Made by a program: the position numbers and the translations under genes. Positions 1-6,763 of a stretch of 9,460 nucleotides of DNA are shown here, one piece after another. Under the pieces are notes generated by a model. It was not told the origin of the DNA. It made no database searches and saw only the letters and a program-made list of their open reading frames with translations. Each line of letters begins with the position of its first letter. Position 1 is the stretch's first letter. This DNA comes from Bacteroidales bacterium (GTDB lineage: Bacteria; Bacteroidota; Bacteroidia; Bacteroidales; UBA1715), in the NCBI GenBank assembly GCA_017618935.1, contig JAFZTG010000020.1:1-9460 (forward strand), written 5' to 3'.

Positions 1-586
1 GATCACAACGTTCGTCAAGGTATGAATTGATGGTCAACTTGTAATTTTTCCCCGTTGACGGCATAAATTGCCAAATCCCCCGAGCGCCAGCAGGCGATTT
101 TGCCTTAGGATTCAGCGCGGACTCAATAATGGCAAGGTATTTCAGTTCTTGTGGGACATCGTACTGCTCAAAAATATCTTCAAATATCGGGAAATAATAT
201 TCCGCCATACCAAGCATTGAGCAAACCGAATTACGTCGTTTGTTCGCATACACGTCGATATACGACTGCACACGATTGTTGTACGTGATTTTCACGACAG
301 AATTCATATTCTCGATTCGGTGTTTGTACTCCCTGTTTGAAAACTTCGGGACATACGTGCTGTCGTAGTGTTTCTTGGAATGCTCCGAAAAACTTATTCC
401 ACCAGCTTGCTGCACGTACCACAAATTGACCAGACTGTCGAGTTGCGTGTTGTAATTTCTAATTATTGCATTGGAATCCACAAAATCGCTGGCATCGGGC
501 ATCGACACGTTAAGCGCGATCTGGTCTTGTGCCTGCAAGCCTGCACACATCAAGAGAGTCGCTATGTATGTCGTGATTTTCTTCAT
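1..586 (-). CDS. mltD: MltD-like lytic transglycosylase, N-terminal part (cut by left edge)
   Basis: Translating the minus strand from the ATG at 586-584 gives 195 codons open to the window edge. The product starts with a Sec signal peptide (MKKITTYIATLLMCAGLQA, cleavage probably near residue 19). A helical stretch follows, then the start of an SLT (lysozyme-like) domain: LKYLAIIESALNP at 148-160 and SPAGARGIWQFMPSTG at 164-179. Glu155 in the IES motif matches the catalytic acid of family 1 lytic transglycosylases, which cleave the MurNAc-GlcNAc bond of peptidoglycan and leave a 1,6-anhydro end. The layout fits MltD-type periplasmic or outer-membrane enzymes, which usually carry C-terminal LysM repeats; those would lie beyond the window. 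Cys14 is not in a good lipobox, so a lipoprotein is less likely. The start codon overlaps the stop of the preceding ATPase gene (ATGA), which supports this start and translational coupling. The family is secure; the exact MltD subtype is inferred. Confidence 0.88.
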   Translation of the reverse strand, partial: MKKITTYIATLLMCAGLQAQDQIALNVSMPDASDFVDSNAIIRNYNTQLDSLVNLWYVQQAGGISFSEHSKKHYDSTYVPKFSNREYKHRIENMNSVVKITYNNRVQSYIDVYANKRRNSVCSMLGMAEYYFPIFEDIFEQYDVPQELKYLAIIESALNPKAKSPAGARGIWQFMPSTGKNYKLTINSYLDERCD

Positions 587-1296
587 ACGCCCTGGCTTTG
601 TGTCAATTCGTGGAAAACTTCTTCTAATGATCTGTCTTTCTTAATATTTTCGGCAGTGTCGTTAGCAACAATGTGACCGTTGTTGATGATTATCACGCGG
701 TCGCAAATCGCCTCGACCTCCTGCATAATATGCGTTGAGAGCATTATAGTCTTTGACTTTCCCTCTGCCTCAATCAAGCTTCTGATTTCAATTAACTGAT
801 TGGGGTCCAGTCCTGTAGTCGGTTCGTCCAAAATCAATACTTTAGGGTCGTGGACAAGCACCGCAGCCAGTCCCACACGTTGCCGATACCCTTTGGAGAG
901 CATAGAGATTTTTTTATGAACTTCTTTCTCTAAACCGACACGTTTAATGATATCATTTACAATTCCTTCAGTATTCTTATTTAAACCATAAATTTTAGCA
1001 ACGAACATCAGATATTCCTTGACATACATTTCAAGATACAAGGGATTATGTTCGGGCAGATAACCAATGGTTTTCTTCACCTCAATCGGATTCTGACGGA
1101 CATCGATGCCGTTCACAAGTACTTCGCCTTCAAAGTCAGAAAGGAAACCCGTGATGATTTTCATCGTGGTCGATTTGCCGGCACCGTTAGGACCGATGAA
1201 ACCAACAATCTCGCCCGACGGGATTTCAAACGAAATGCCATCGACTGCGCGTTGTGTTCCGTACGTCTTAACTATATTTTTTACCGAAATCGACAT
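583..1296 (-). CDS. gldA: GldA-like ABC transporter ATP-binding protein
   Basis: This 237-residue nucleotide-binding domain powers an ABC exporter from the cytoplasmic face of the inner membrane. Walker A is GPNGAGKST at 35-43, the signature LSKGYRQRVGLA at 133-144, Walker B VLILDEP at 153-159 with catalytic Glu158, and the H-loop His is His189. The Q-loop reads GYLPEHNPLY (78-87) with Glu82 at the usual Gln position. That sequence is typical of GldA-type ATPases of Bacteroidetes, named for gliding motility but common in non-gliding members. The protein ends soon after RSLEEVFHELT, so it is shorter than the roughly 300-residue GldA forms I recall. No permease (GldF/GldG type) lies next to it here. 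The start lies 6 bp after the pyrE stop and the stop overlaps the transglycosylase start, so all three are probably co-transcribed. The substrate is unknown and the symbol reflects resemblance only. Confidence 0.87.
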   Translation of the reverse strand: MSISVKNIVKTYGTQRAVDGISFEIPSGEIVGFIGPNGAGKSTTMKIITGFLSDFEGEVLVNGIDVRQNPIEVKKTIGYLPEHNPLYLEMYVKEYLMFVAKIYGLNKNTEGIVNDIIKRVGLEKEVHKKISMLSKGYRQRVGLAAVLVHDPKVLILDEPTTGLDPNQLIEIRSLIEAEGKSKTIMLSTHIMQEVEAICDRVIIINNGHIVANDTAENIKKDRSLEEVFHELTQSQGV

Positions 1297-1302
1297 AGTA
1301 TG

Positions 1303-1938
1303 TTATTTTCCCCACGTATCAGGATGTTGACGCCAGTCTTTCAAACTCTCCATTTGAGCCGGCGTGATATAATTTCTTTCTGTTGCTAATTCCACAAGAG
1401 CCGTGTAATTCGTGAGCGTATCGACCTTACATTTTGCATTGGCAAAAGCCTCAACGGAAACATTGAATTGATATGTGAAAATTGCCAACATACCAAGAAC
1501 ATTGATTTTTGCGGCACGCAACGCCTCAACTGCCTTCAGACTGCTTCCACCTGTTGAAATCAAATCCTCAATAACCACAACTTTCTGACCCTCTTCGTAA
1601 TAGCCCTCAATCTGATTGCCAAGGCCGTGGTCCTTTGAAGCAGAACGAACGTAAATGAACGGAAGATTCAACGCTTCTGCCACAAGCACGCCAACAGCGA
1701 TTGCTCCCGTTGCCACACCTGCAATTACCTCAACATCAGGATATTGAGCCTTGATTTTTTCAGCAAACGCCTGTTTCAGACATTCGCGCACGTGAGGGTA
1801 CGAAAGCGTTTTTCTATTGTCGCAATAAATAGGTGATTTCCAACCACTTGCCCACGTAAAAGGATTTTCGGGTTGTAATTTTATTGCCTTGATTTGTAAC
1901 AAGTTGTCAATGATAGTACTTTCAATGTTGTTAGCCAT
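1303..1938 (-). CDS. pyrE: Orotate phosphoribosyltransferase
   Basis: The enzyme catalyses orotate plus PRPP to orotidine 5'-monophosphate and pyrophosphate, the fifth step of de novo pyrimidine synthesis in the cytosol, normally as a dimer with shared active sites. At 211 residues it has full family length. The type I phosphoribosyltransferase PRPP loop is VVVIEDLISTGGSS at 120-133. The flexible catalytic loop is YVRSASKDHGLGNQIEG at 96-112, with Lys102 and His104. The N-terminal FTWASGWKSPIYCDNR segment (28-42) matches the orotate and PRPP contact region of PyrE. The gene is first in a minus-strand unit with the GldA-like ATPase and the transglycosylase, an unrelated mix with no shared pathway evident. 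A TAnnTTTG promoter element lies 21 bp upstream of the ATG. No attenuator or leader peptide typical of enterobacterial pyrE is visible. Confidence 0.97.
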   Translation of the reverse strand: MANNIESTIIDNLLQIKAIKLQPENPFTWASGWKSPIYCDNRKTLSYPHVRECLKQAFAEKIKAQYPDVEVIAGVATGAIAVGVLVAEALNLPFIYVRSASKDHGLGNQIEGYYEEGQKVVVIEDLISTGGSSLKAVEALRAAKINVLGMLAIFTYQFNVSVEAFANAKCKVDTLTNYTALVELATERNYITPAQMESLKDWRQHPDTWGK

Positions 1939-2038
1939 AATTTTTTACATTAATATTTGCAAAGATATGAAAAAAAATGAGAATAAAAAATTGAAACTCA
2001 TCCTAACTATGACCTTGAAAAACCTCAGACAATAATTT
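1939..2038. other. Intergenic region between rdgB stop and pyrE start
   Basis: This 100-bp, very AT-rich spacer separates the two minus-strand units. It holds the pyrE promoter element (see 1960-1967) and, upstream of that on the minus strand, T-runs on either side of CATTC-type sequence. I see no convincing GC stem followed by a T tract, so an intrinsic terminator for the rdgB unit cannot be supported, and read-through into pyrE remains possible. No ORF of note lies here. Confidence 0.5.
1960..1967 (-). promoter_or_regulatory. Bacteroidetes-type promoter -7 element for pyrE
   Basis: On the minus strand this reads TATCTTTG, an exact match to the TAnnTTTG element used by the primary sigma factor of Bacteroidetes. 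It lies 21 bp upstream of the pyrE ATG, implying a leader of roughly 12-16 nt. The -33 position, 19 bp further upstream, is TTTT rather than the preferred TTG, within a T-rich run. The same octamer, also preceded by CA, occurs before the secreted-protein gene at 9160, which supports its being a real signal. Confidence 0.7.
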
Positions 2039-2614
2039 CTATAATTTTGCTAAAAAGCTAGCAAACTTTGCCGTTGCACGACCTCTGTGACTCATTGCAT
2101 TTTTTTGTTCAAGGGGCATTTGGGCAAAAGACTCCTTATATCCTTTGGGTATAAAAATCGGATCGTAGCCAAAACCACCATCTCCCATTTTTTCTGTGGC
2201 AATCTCACCTTCTATTTCACCATGGAACAAGTATTCCTTCCCGTCAATTATACAAGCAATCACCGTTTTGAAGCATGCCCGACGATTTTCCATCCCTTTC
2301 ATCAATCGTAACGTTTTTTGGATGTTATCTTCGGGAGTGCAGTCATCGCCGGCAAAACGAGCTGTATATACACCTGGGGCCCCGTCCAACGCATCTATTT
2401 CAAGACCAGTGTCGTCAGCAAAACAATTTTTCCCCGTTTTGTCATATACCCAGTGAGCTTTTTGTAACGCATTTTCTGTCAATGTGTTGCCCGTTTCTGG
2501 TATTTCACCCTCACAACCTGCTTGTTTTAGGTTGAGAATAGAATAATTACTTCCGATTATCTTCGAAATCTCTTCTAGTTTATGTCTGTTATTCGATGCA
2601 AATACAAGTTCCAT
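2039..2614 (-). CDS. rdgB: RdgB/HAM1 non-canonical purine NTP pyrophosphatase
   Basis: The enzyme hydrolyses ITP, dITP and XTP to monophosphates plus pyrophosphate, cleaning deaminated purines from the nucleotide pool before they enter DNA or RNA. It is a cytosolic, Mg-dependent dimer. At 191 residues it is normal length. Family motifs appear in order: the N-terminal substrate loop ASNNRHKLEE (6-15), TLTENALQKA (44-53), the metal/catalytic FADDTGLEIDALDGAPGVYT (65-84, with Asp67 and Asp68), the base-recognition motif GFGYDPIF (147-154), and SHRGRA (175-180). The gene is last in the sppA-lpxK-glycosylase-rdgB series, 38 bp behind the glycosylase gene, and that gap holds a promoter-like sequence. 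The gene before it resembles a hypoxanthine-DNA glycosylase, so the two may counter the same lesion. Confidence 0.96.
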   Translation of the reverse strand: MELVFASNNRHKLEEISKIIGSNYSILNLKQAGCEGEIPETGNTLTENALQKAHWVYDKTGKNCFADDTGLEIDALDGAPGVYTARFAGDDCTPEDNIQKTLRLMKGMENRRACFKTVIACIIDGKEYLFHGEIEGEIATEKMGDGGFGYDPIFIPKGYKESFAQMPLEQKNAMSHRGRATAKFASFLAKL

Positions 2615-2626
2615 AGCATTTTTTTA

Positions 2627-2656
2627 CAAAAATAACGATTTCGCAGAAAACATCAA
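2627..2656 (-). promoter_or_regulatory. Likely internal promoter before rdgB
   Basis: The minus strand has TTG (2656-2654), then 19 bases, then TATTTTTG (2634-2627). This fits the Bacteroidetes TTG-N19-TAnnTTTG arrangement and is the best-spaced promoter in the window. Its -33 triplet overlaps the TGA stop of the upstream glycosylase gene. Initiation would give an rdgB leader of about 5-8 nt, which is short, so either the leader is nearly absent or the match is partly fortuitous in AT-rich DNA. Confidence 0.5.
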
Positions 2657-3237
2657 TGGTCAAAATGAAAATACGGGACAAGAAGCCGGTATGACTCTGC
2701 TTTTTTGTCCAACGCCAACGGGTAAGCCCTTGAAGATGAAGGCATTCGATAGAAATCAAACCATTGCGTACCTATTTGTATTTTTTCACTTGTTCCAACT
2801 TTGGGTTTAGCACAATTATAGGCAGAGACGATTACGTCAGTCGCTTTTTCGCCAGTTGTAACAATAGCCTGGCAACATGGGATTTGCGAAAGCAATGCCT
2901 CAATATCAGTTGGTTGCACAACCTCTAAATATTTGTCGGATGCATTCTCTTGTAACCGTTTAACCGCAGAAGCCGTGTCGTAAAACGCCAATCCATAGAG
3001 ATTACAAAAATCAACAATTTTCTGATAATCAAATTTTTTCACAGACGGCAACACAAAATAATTCGGATTATTGAAAAATATCAGCCCCCAAATTCTCCAC
3101 ATATCGTTTTGAATATTCGGATAGAAAAACTCCATTGACCACCGTTTACGAGGCGGAGGAAAACTTCCGAGAAACAAAACAGTTGCTTTCTTCGGCAAAA
3201 ATGGCTGCAAGGGATGCTGTTCTACGTCAATTGGCAT
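2653..3237 (-). CDS. Uracil-DNA glycosylase superfamily protein, resembling hypoxanthine-DNA glycosylase
   Basis: This 194-residue cytosolic protein has the landmarks of the UDG superfamily, which removes deaminated bases from DNA. Motif 1 is LGSFPPP (23-29), the next block is YPNIQNDMWRIWG (39-51), and motif 2 is RMPSSSRAYP (164-173). From memory, the family 6 DNA-deoxyinosine glycosylases carry LGSMPG, then HPRNAFWRI, then a PSTSPA-type motif 2. The pattern here is parallel, and Asn44 falls where that family has its key Asn. Bacteroidetes homologues are usually annotated only as 'DNA glycosylase' or 'uracil-DNA glycosylase family protein'. The lesion specificity is therefore inferred, with hypoxanthine first and uracil second. 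It starts 14 bp after lpxK and stands 38 bp before rdgB, so it is probably part of the sppA-lpxK transcript. No Fe-S cysteine cluster of the family 4/5 type is seen. Confidence 0.82.
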   Translation of the reverse strand: MPIDVEQHPLQPFLPKKATVLFLGSFPPPRKRWSMEFFYPNIQNDMWRIWGLIFFNNPNYFVLPSVKKFDYQKIVDFCNLYGLAFYDTASAVKRLQENASDKYLEVVQPTDIEALLSQIPCCQAIVTTGEKATDVIVSAYNCAKPKVGTSEKIQIGTQWFDFYRMPSSSRAYPLALDKKAESYRLLVPYFHFDH

Positions 3238-3251
3238 ACTTTCAACAATGA

Positions 3252-4271
3252 TTATTCACTCGTAAATCGACGAATTTCAGCATTAAATTCCTCTTGTTTT
3301 CCAAACAAAATCCTCGGCATAATAGGAATGACAAATATTTTTGTTTGTGGGAGAATCTCAGCCAACTTATACACGTCTTTTTCGGTTGTAACTATCTTAT
3401 AGTCAGACGATAATGCCGACAATTCTTTTACGTCAGTTTCGGAATAGGAATAATGGTCGGGGTACGACTTCGTTTTAACTTGATTACCAAACGATTCCAC
3501 ATATTGTTTTAACGGTTTTGGTTCGGCAATACCAGTAACGAGACACACGTTGTGTTGCGTGAAAAACTCCTGATTGTCATACAATTGTTTTGTGCTGAAT
3601 TCATACACGGAACCATATTCCATCGTTGAAAAGAACAATTTCTGACGAGTCAGGCCTAATCGTTTCTTATACGTTTCAACCTCGTTTTTCGACAATGTTT
3701 CGGGACATTTGGTGATTATCACCACATCGGCACGGGAAACGGCATACTTACCTTCACGCAGAAAACCGACGGGGAAAACGTGGTCGTGCCACAACGGGCG
3801 ATTGTAATCAATCAGCAAAATTTGCAGACCTGGTTTGATGTAGCGGTGTTGGAATGCATCGTCCAGCACGATTGTTTTCAATGAAGGAACCTGTTCCAAT
3901 AGTTTCTGAACACCCTCGACACGTTTTTCGCAAACGGCAACGTGCAAATCGGGAAATCGTCGGTGCAACAGAAATGGCTCGTCGCCCAACTCCGACACAG
4001 TTGTCTCGGCGTTTGCCAGCACAAATCCTTTTGATTTTCGTTTGTAACCTCTGCTCAACGAAGCGACCTTCATTCCGTTAAGAAGTTGTATAATATACTG
4101 AACGTGAGGAGTTTTGCCCGTACCACCCACGGTAATGTTTCCAACCGAAATTACGGGAATGTCGAACTCCGTCTGCTTCAAGATTCCTTTGTCAAAACAA
4201 AGATTCCTGCAATACGTGAACAGCCAGTAAAGCAAAGAAAACGGGAATAATATATACTTTACGTACCGCAT
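3252..4271 (-). CDS. lpxK: Tetraacyldisaccharide 4'-kinase (lipid A kinase)
   Basis: LpxK phosphorylates the 4'-position of the tetraacylated disaccharide 1-phosphate to give lipid IVA, the sixth step of lipid A synthesis, at the cytoplasmic face of the inner membrane. The 339-residue protein begins with a hydrophobic membrane-associating segment (about 4-20). The P-loop-like ISVGNITVGGTGKTP is at 41-55. The ELGDEPFLL motif (94-102) contains Asp97, which corresponds to the catalytic Asp of characterised LpxK. The LDDAFQHR block (136-143) is the Walker-B-like motif, and DHY and TEKD motifs follow at 272-274 and 296-299. All are expected of a working enzyme and imply a Gram-negative outer membrane. 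Its ATG overlaps the sppA stop by one base (TAATG), a sign of translational coupling. The sppA-lpxK pairing is common in Bacteroidetes. Confidence 0.96.
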   Translation of the reverse strand: MRYVKYILFPFSLLYWLFTYCRNLCFDKGILKQTEFDIPVISVGNITVGGTGKTPHVQYIIQLLNGMKVASLSRGYKRKSKGFVLANAETTVSELGDEPFLLHRRFPDLHVAVCEKRVEGVQKLLEQVPSLKTIVLDDAFQHRYIKPGLQILLIDYNRPLWHDHVFPVGFLREGKYAVSRADVVIITKCPETLSKNEVETYKKRLGLTRQKLFFSTMEYGSVYEFSTKQLYDNQEFFTQHNVCLVTGIAEPKPLKQYVESFGNQVKTKSYPDHYSYSETDVKELSALSSDYKIVTTEKDVYKLAEILPQTKIFVIPIMPRILFGKQEEFNAEIRRFTSE

Positions 4272-6034
4272 TATTCTATAGTCATACTTTCTTGTATCTG
4301 CGTATAGACACCCGATTTCATCGGCACGTTTTTCAGCAAGGTCTTGAGTTCCTCGTCTTGTACCAATTTATCGACAAACGACGACTGGAAGTCAAGTTTT
4401 TCCGTCACAACGTCGAACAACGTTTTTGGTTTTGGATATACTTGAATGCCAAATTCCTGTTCATCCGAAAATTCTGCCAAACGAATAGCTTCCTGCAAGG
4501 CGGCATTCAATCCGCCAAGTGTGTCAACCAAGCCTATTCGTAAGCCGTCAACACCGCTCCATACGCGACCTTGCGCAATTTCCTCAACAAAATCTACCGA
4601 TAAGTTTCTTCCCTCCGAAACACGTTGTTTGAAGGTCAGATACGTTTTGTCGATTGATTTTTCAATGGCGCGCATTTCCACGGCGTCAATATCGCGAGAA
4701 ACGTTGCCAAAGTCGGAATGCGGGTGCGTATTGACTTTATCCACGTTGACGCCGATTTTATTCAGCAGTCCATTTGCCGTCATCGACAGACCGAACACGC
4801 CGATTGAGCCAGTCAACGTCATTGGCGAAGCAATGATTTTTGCCCCCGGAGCCGCTATATAATATGCTCCCGAAGCCGCCATGTCGCCCATTGAAACAAT
4901 AACAGGTTTTTCTTGTGCCGTCAGGGCAACTTCACGCCAAATCAGTTCCGAGGCCAATGCCGAGCCACCACCCGAATTGATGCGGAAAATGACCGATTTT
5001 ACCGTTGAATCCTTGCGAATCTTCTTGAATAACGAAACGTATGTCTCGCTCCCAATGGATTCCTCGTCGGATTTGCCCATATCTATGGAACCTTGGGCTA
5101 TCACGACCGCAATATTGCGAGCAAACGAGGTATCTGCAGCCTCTTGTTCCGCGCAATCATCCATATATGCACGAAAAGAAACGGTTGGAACCGATTTTTT
5201 CAAGTCAATGTTCATACGAGTTTTCACGGAGTTCCAAAACTCGTCGGCATGCTGAATCTTGTCGATGAAGCCGAATGCACGCAGTTCAGTTGGCAAGCAC
5301 ACCAACACGCTGTCGGCAAATGAGTTCAGTTGCGAACCGTTCACTTCTCTATATTTTTGTATCGCAGCACAATATGTTTTCCATATAGCATTGATATATG
5401 CTTGTTTTTGTTCCTTGTTTGCTTCGCTCATCTTATTTTCCGTAACCGATTCCACGTAACTTTTATATTTTCCGCAGCGAATCATCACGGGTTTCAAACC
5501 AATTTTTTCAAGAAGGTTTTTATAATGAATTGAGGTAGAAGAGATTCCGTGAAATTCTGCCATACCTTCGGCGTTCATTGAAATTTCGTCGCACACCGAA
5601 GCAAGCAAATACGTTTTTTGCGAAAGCGTATTGAAATGGCCAACCACGAATTTCCCCGATTTCTTAAAATTTTGAAGAGCGTCGGCTAATTCCCATATAG
5701 TTGCGTAGCCCGCATTCAGTACGACATCGTCCAAAACTATACCCGAAATTTTTTCGTCATCGGCGGCTGTTTCCAGCGTGCGAATCATATCGACCAGACC
5801 CAATTCCGATTCAGAATCGACTGTTGACAGGAATGAGGGCGTTTCGGGTGTGGAAATTTCACCGACGGTAACGACGTTACGAAGTAGCAAAACGTTTTCT
5901 TTCTCATACTTGGTTGACGAGATACTTTTTGACGCCGAAGCAACAAAAATTCCTACTATCAAAAATATGATAATGACAACGCCTAATATTGCTCCCAATG
6001 CCGTGGCGAAAAAAACTCTGAAAAATTGTCTCAT
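4271..6034 (-). CDS. sppA: Signal peptide peptidase SppA, long (67K) form
   Basis: This inner-membrane serine protease of the S49 family degrades signal peptides left after secretion. The 587 residues match the double-domain E. coli type (about 618 residues) rather than the short Bacillus type. One N-terminal transmembrane helix (about 9-33) anchors it, leaving the body in the periplasm. Two tandem ClpP-like domains follow. The first supplies the general base Lys191 (CGKYKSYVE, 187-195). The second supplies the nucleophile Ser388 (GDMAASGAYYIA, 383-394). Their 197-residue separation agrees with the Lys209/Ser409 pair of E. coli. The TLTGSIGVFG block (407-416) is also typical. It is the first gene of a minus-strand unit followed immediately by lpxK, and its ATG is the only good start after the transcription-facing AT-rich region. 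Confidence 0.95.
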   Translation of the reverse strand: MRQFFRVFFATALGAILGVVIIIFLIVGIFVASASKSISSTKYEKENVLLLRNVVTVGEISTPETPSFLSTVDSESELGLVDMIRTLETAADDEKISGIVLDDVVLNAGYATIWELADALQNFKKSGKFVVGHFNTLSQKTYLLASVCDEISMNAEGMAEFHGISSTSIHYKNLLEKIGLKPVMIRCGKYKSYVESVTENKMSEANKEQKQAYINAIWKTYCAAIQKYREVNGSQLNSFADSVLVCLPTELRAFGFIDKIQHADEFWNSVKTRMNIDLKKSVPTVSFRAYMDDCAEQEAADTSFARNIAVVIAQGSIDMGKSDEESIGSETYVSLFKKIRKDSTVKSVIFRINSGGGSALASELIWREVALTAQEKPVIVSMGDMAASGAYYIAAPGAKIIASPMTLTGSIGVFGLSMTANGLLNKIGVNVDKVNTHPHSDFGNVSRDIDAVEMRAIEKSIDKTYLTFKQRVSEGRNLSVDFVEEIAQGRVWSGVDGLRIGLVDTLGGLNAALQEAIRLAEFSDEQEFGIQVYPKPKTLFDVVTEKLDFQSSFVDKLVQDEELKTLLKNVPMKSGVYTQIQESMTIE

Positions 6035-6055
6035 AGTAATTCAAAAATTATGTGG

Positions 6056-6062
6056 CAAAATA
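6056..6062 (-). promoter_or_regulatory. Weak candidate -7 element for sppA
   Basis: The minus strand reads TATTTTG, one base shorter than the TAnnTTTG consensus, 21 bp upstream of the sppA ATG. That is the same distance seen for pyrE. The upstream flank is T-rich without a clear TTG at -33. Position favours it more than sequence does. Confidence 0.3.
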
Positions 6063-6298
6063 CGAAAAAAATAAATTTGAGCTATTCCCTAATAAACACT
6101 ATTATAATTTGTTTTGAAAAAGGACAAGGCGCAATATCAAAATACTATTTGAACAGACGAGCCAGCGGAAAGACTAAAGCATTGTGTCTCAATATTTTTC
6201 AAGCAAGAATGGTATATAATTGCCAAGGATTAGTTTTTTTGAAAATAAGGATATCCTACGAAAATTTCGTCACAAAAATATTGAAACGGAAAAAATAC

Positions 6299-6306
6299 TA
6301 TTTTTG
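6299..6306 (+). promoter_or_regulatory. Bacteroidetes-type promoter -7 element for ybeY-mnmG
   Basis: TATTTTTG matches TAnnTTTG exactly, 33 bp upstream of the ybeY ATG, implying a leader of about 25-28 nt. A TTG at 6281-6283 leaves only 15 bp of spacer, shorter than the usual 19 or so, so the -33 element is doubtful. Confidence 0.55.
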
Positions 6307-6339
6307 CCTTGTTAATTGATTGTTTCATTTGAGTTTACA

Positions 6340-6759
6340 ATGAAAATAAATTTTTTCCAAGAGGACGCCAAGTTTCCTACGGGACTACGAAAAACTTCGT
6401 TTCGTTCCATTGTCCAAATCATTGTTCAGAATGAGTCAAAAAAGAACATTGACTACATAAATTTTATTGCTTGTTCCGATGAGTATTTGTTGGGAATAAA
6501 TCAGAATTTTCTGAAACATGATTATTACACCGATATTATCACGTTCGATTATTCTGAAACGGAGATTGCTTCGGATATTTATATGAGTATGGACAGAATC
6601 GAAGATAACGCAAAACAAAATAAGGTTACAAAACTTAATGAGTGTTATCGTATTTTGATACATGGTGTGCTTCATTTGGTTGGCTATAAGGACAAAAATC
6701 CTAAGGACAAGGCAAAAATGACTCAAAAGGAAGATTATTATTTGCGTTTGGTAGAGTAA
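6340..6759 (+). CDS. ybeY: Endoribonuclease YbeY (16S rRNA 3'-end maturation)
   Basis: YbeY is a single-strand-specific metallo-endoribonuclease needed for 16S rRNA 3'-end maturation and 70S ribosome quality control. From the ATG at 6340 the product is 139 residues, normal for the family; a TTG eight codons earlier extends the frame but has no homology value. The core is FLKHDYYTDIITFDY (57-71), followed by the zinc motif HGVLHLVGYKD (108-118). The family pattern is HGxxHLxGyDH with three His ligands. Here His108 and His112 are kept, but the third position is Asp118. I recall the same substitution in other Bacteroidetes YbeY proteins, so it is probably a lineage trait rather than a defect. 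The gene begins a plus-strand unit and stops 4 bp before mnmG, an arrangement known elsewhere in the phylum. Confidence 0.94.
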   Translation: MKINFFQEDAKFPTGLRKTSFRSIVQIIVQNESKKNIDYINFIACSDEYLLGINQNFLKHDYYTDIITFDYSETEIASDIYMSMDRIEDNAKQNKVTKLNECYRILIHGVLHLVGYKDKNPKDKAKMTQKEDYYLRLVE

Positions 6760-6763
6760 GATT

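Larger units (their letters stand above)
6035..6339. other. Divergent intergenic region between sppA and ybeY
   Basis: These 305 bp separate two divergent operons and are markedly AT-rich. The ybeY-proximal end holds a good -7 element (6299-6306) and the sppA-proximal end a weaker one (6056-6062). The middle (about 6110-6260) has no coding potential I trust: an open plus-strand frame exists, but its product is low-complexity, basic and unlike any family I know. A 10-bp palindrome AGGATATCCT lies at 6248-6257 and may be chance. No tRNA fold, riboswitch core or intrinsic terminator was recognised. Confidence 0.5.

Noticed and set aside
1784..1799. Another CACGTG hexamer, within pyrE
   Set aside because: Its flanks (TCGCG and AGGGT) do not match the parS arms, so it is an ordinary hexamer occurrence.
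6248..6257. 10-bp palindrome AGGATATCCT in the sppA-ybeY spacer
   Set aside because: Short palindromes of this size are expected by chance in AT-rich spacers, and it is not positioned like an operator relative to either promoter.
6026..6319. 97-codon plus-strand open frame in the divergent intergenic region
   Set aside because: It starts inside the 5' end of sppA, has a low-complexity basic product with no recognisable domain, and runs over both candidate promoters. AT-rich spacer DNA is the simpler explanation.
6316..6339. Upstream TTG start for ybeY
   Set aside because: It adds eight residues not seen in the family, while the ATG at 6340 gives a normal-length protein starting directly at the conserved fold.
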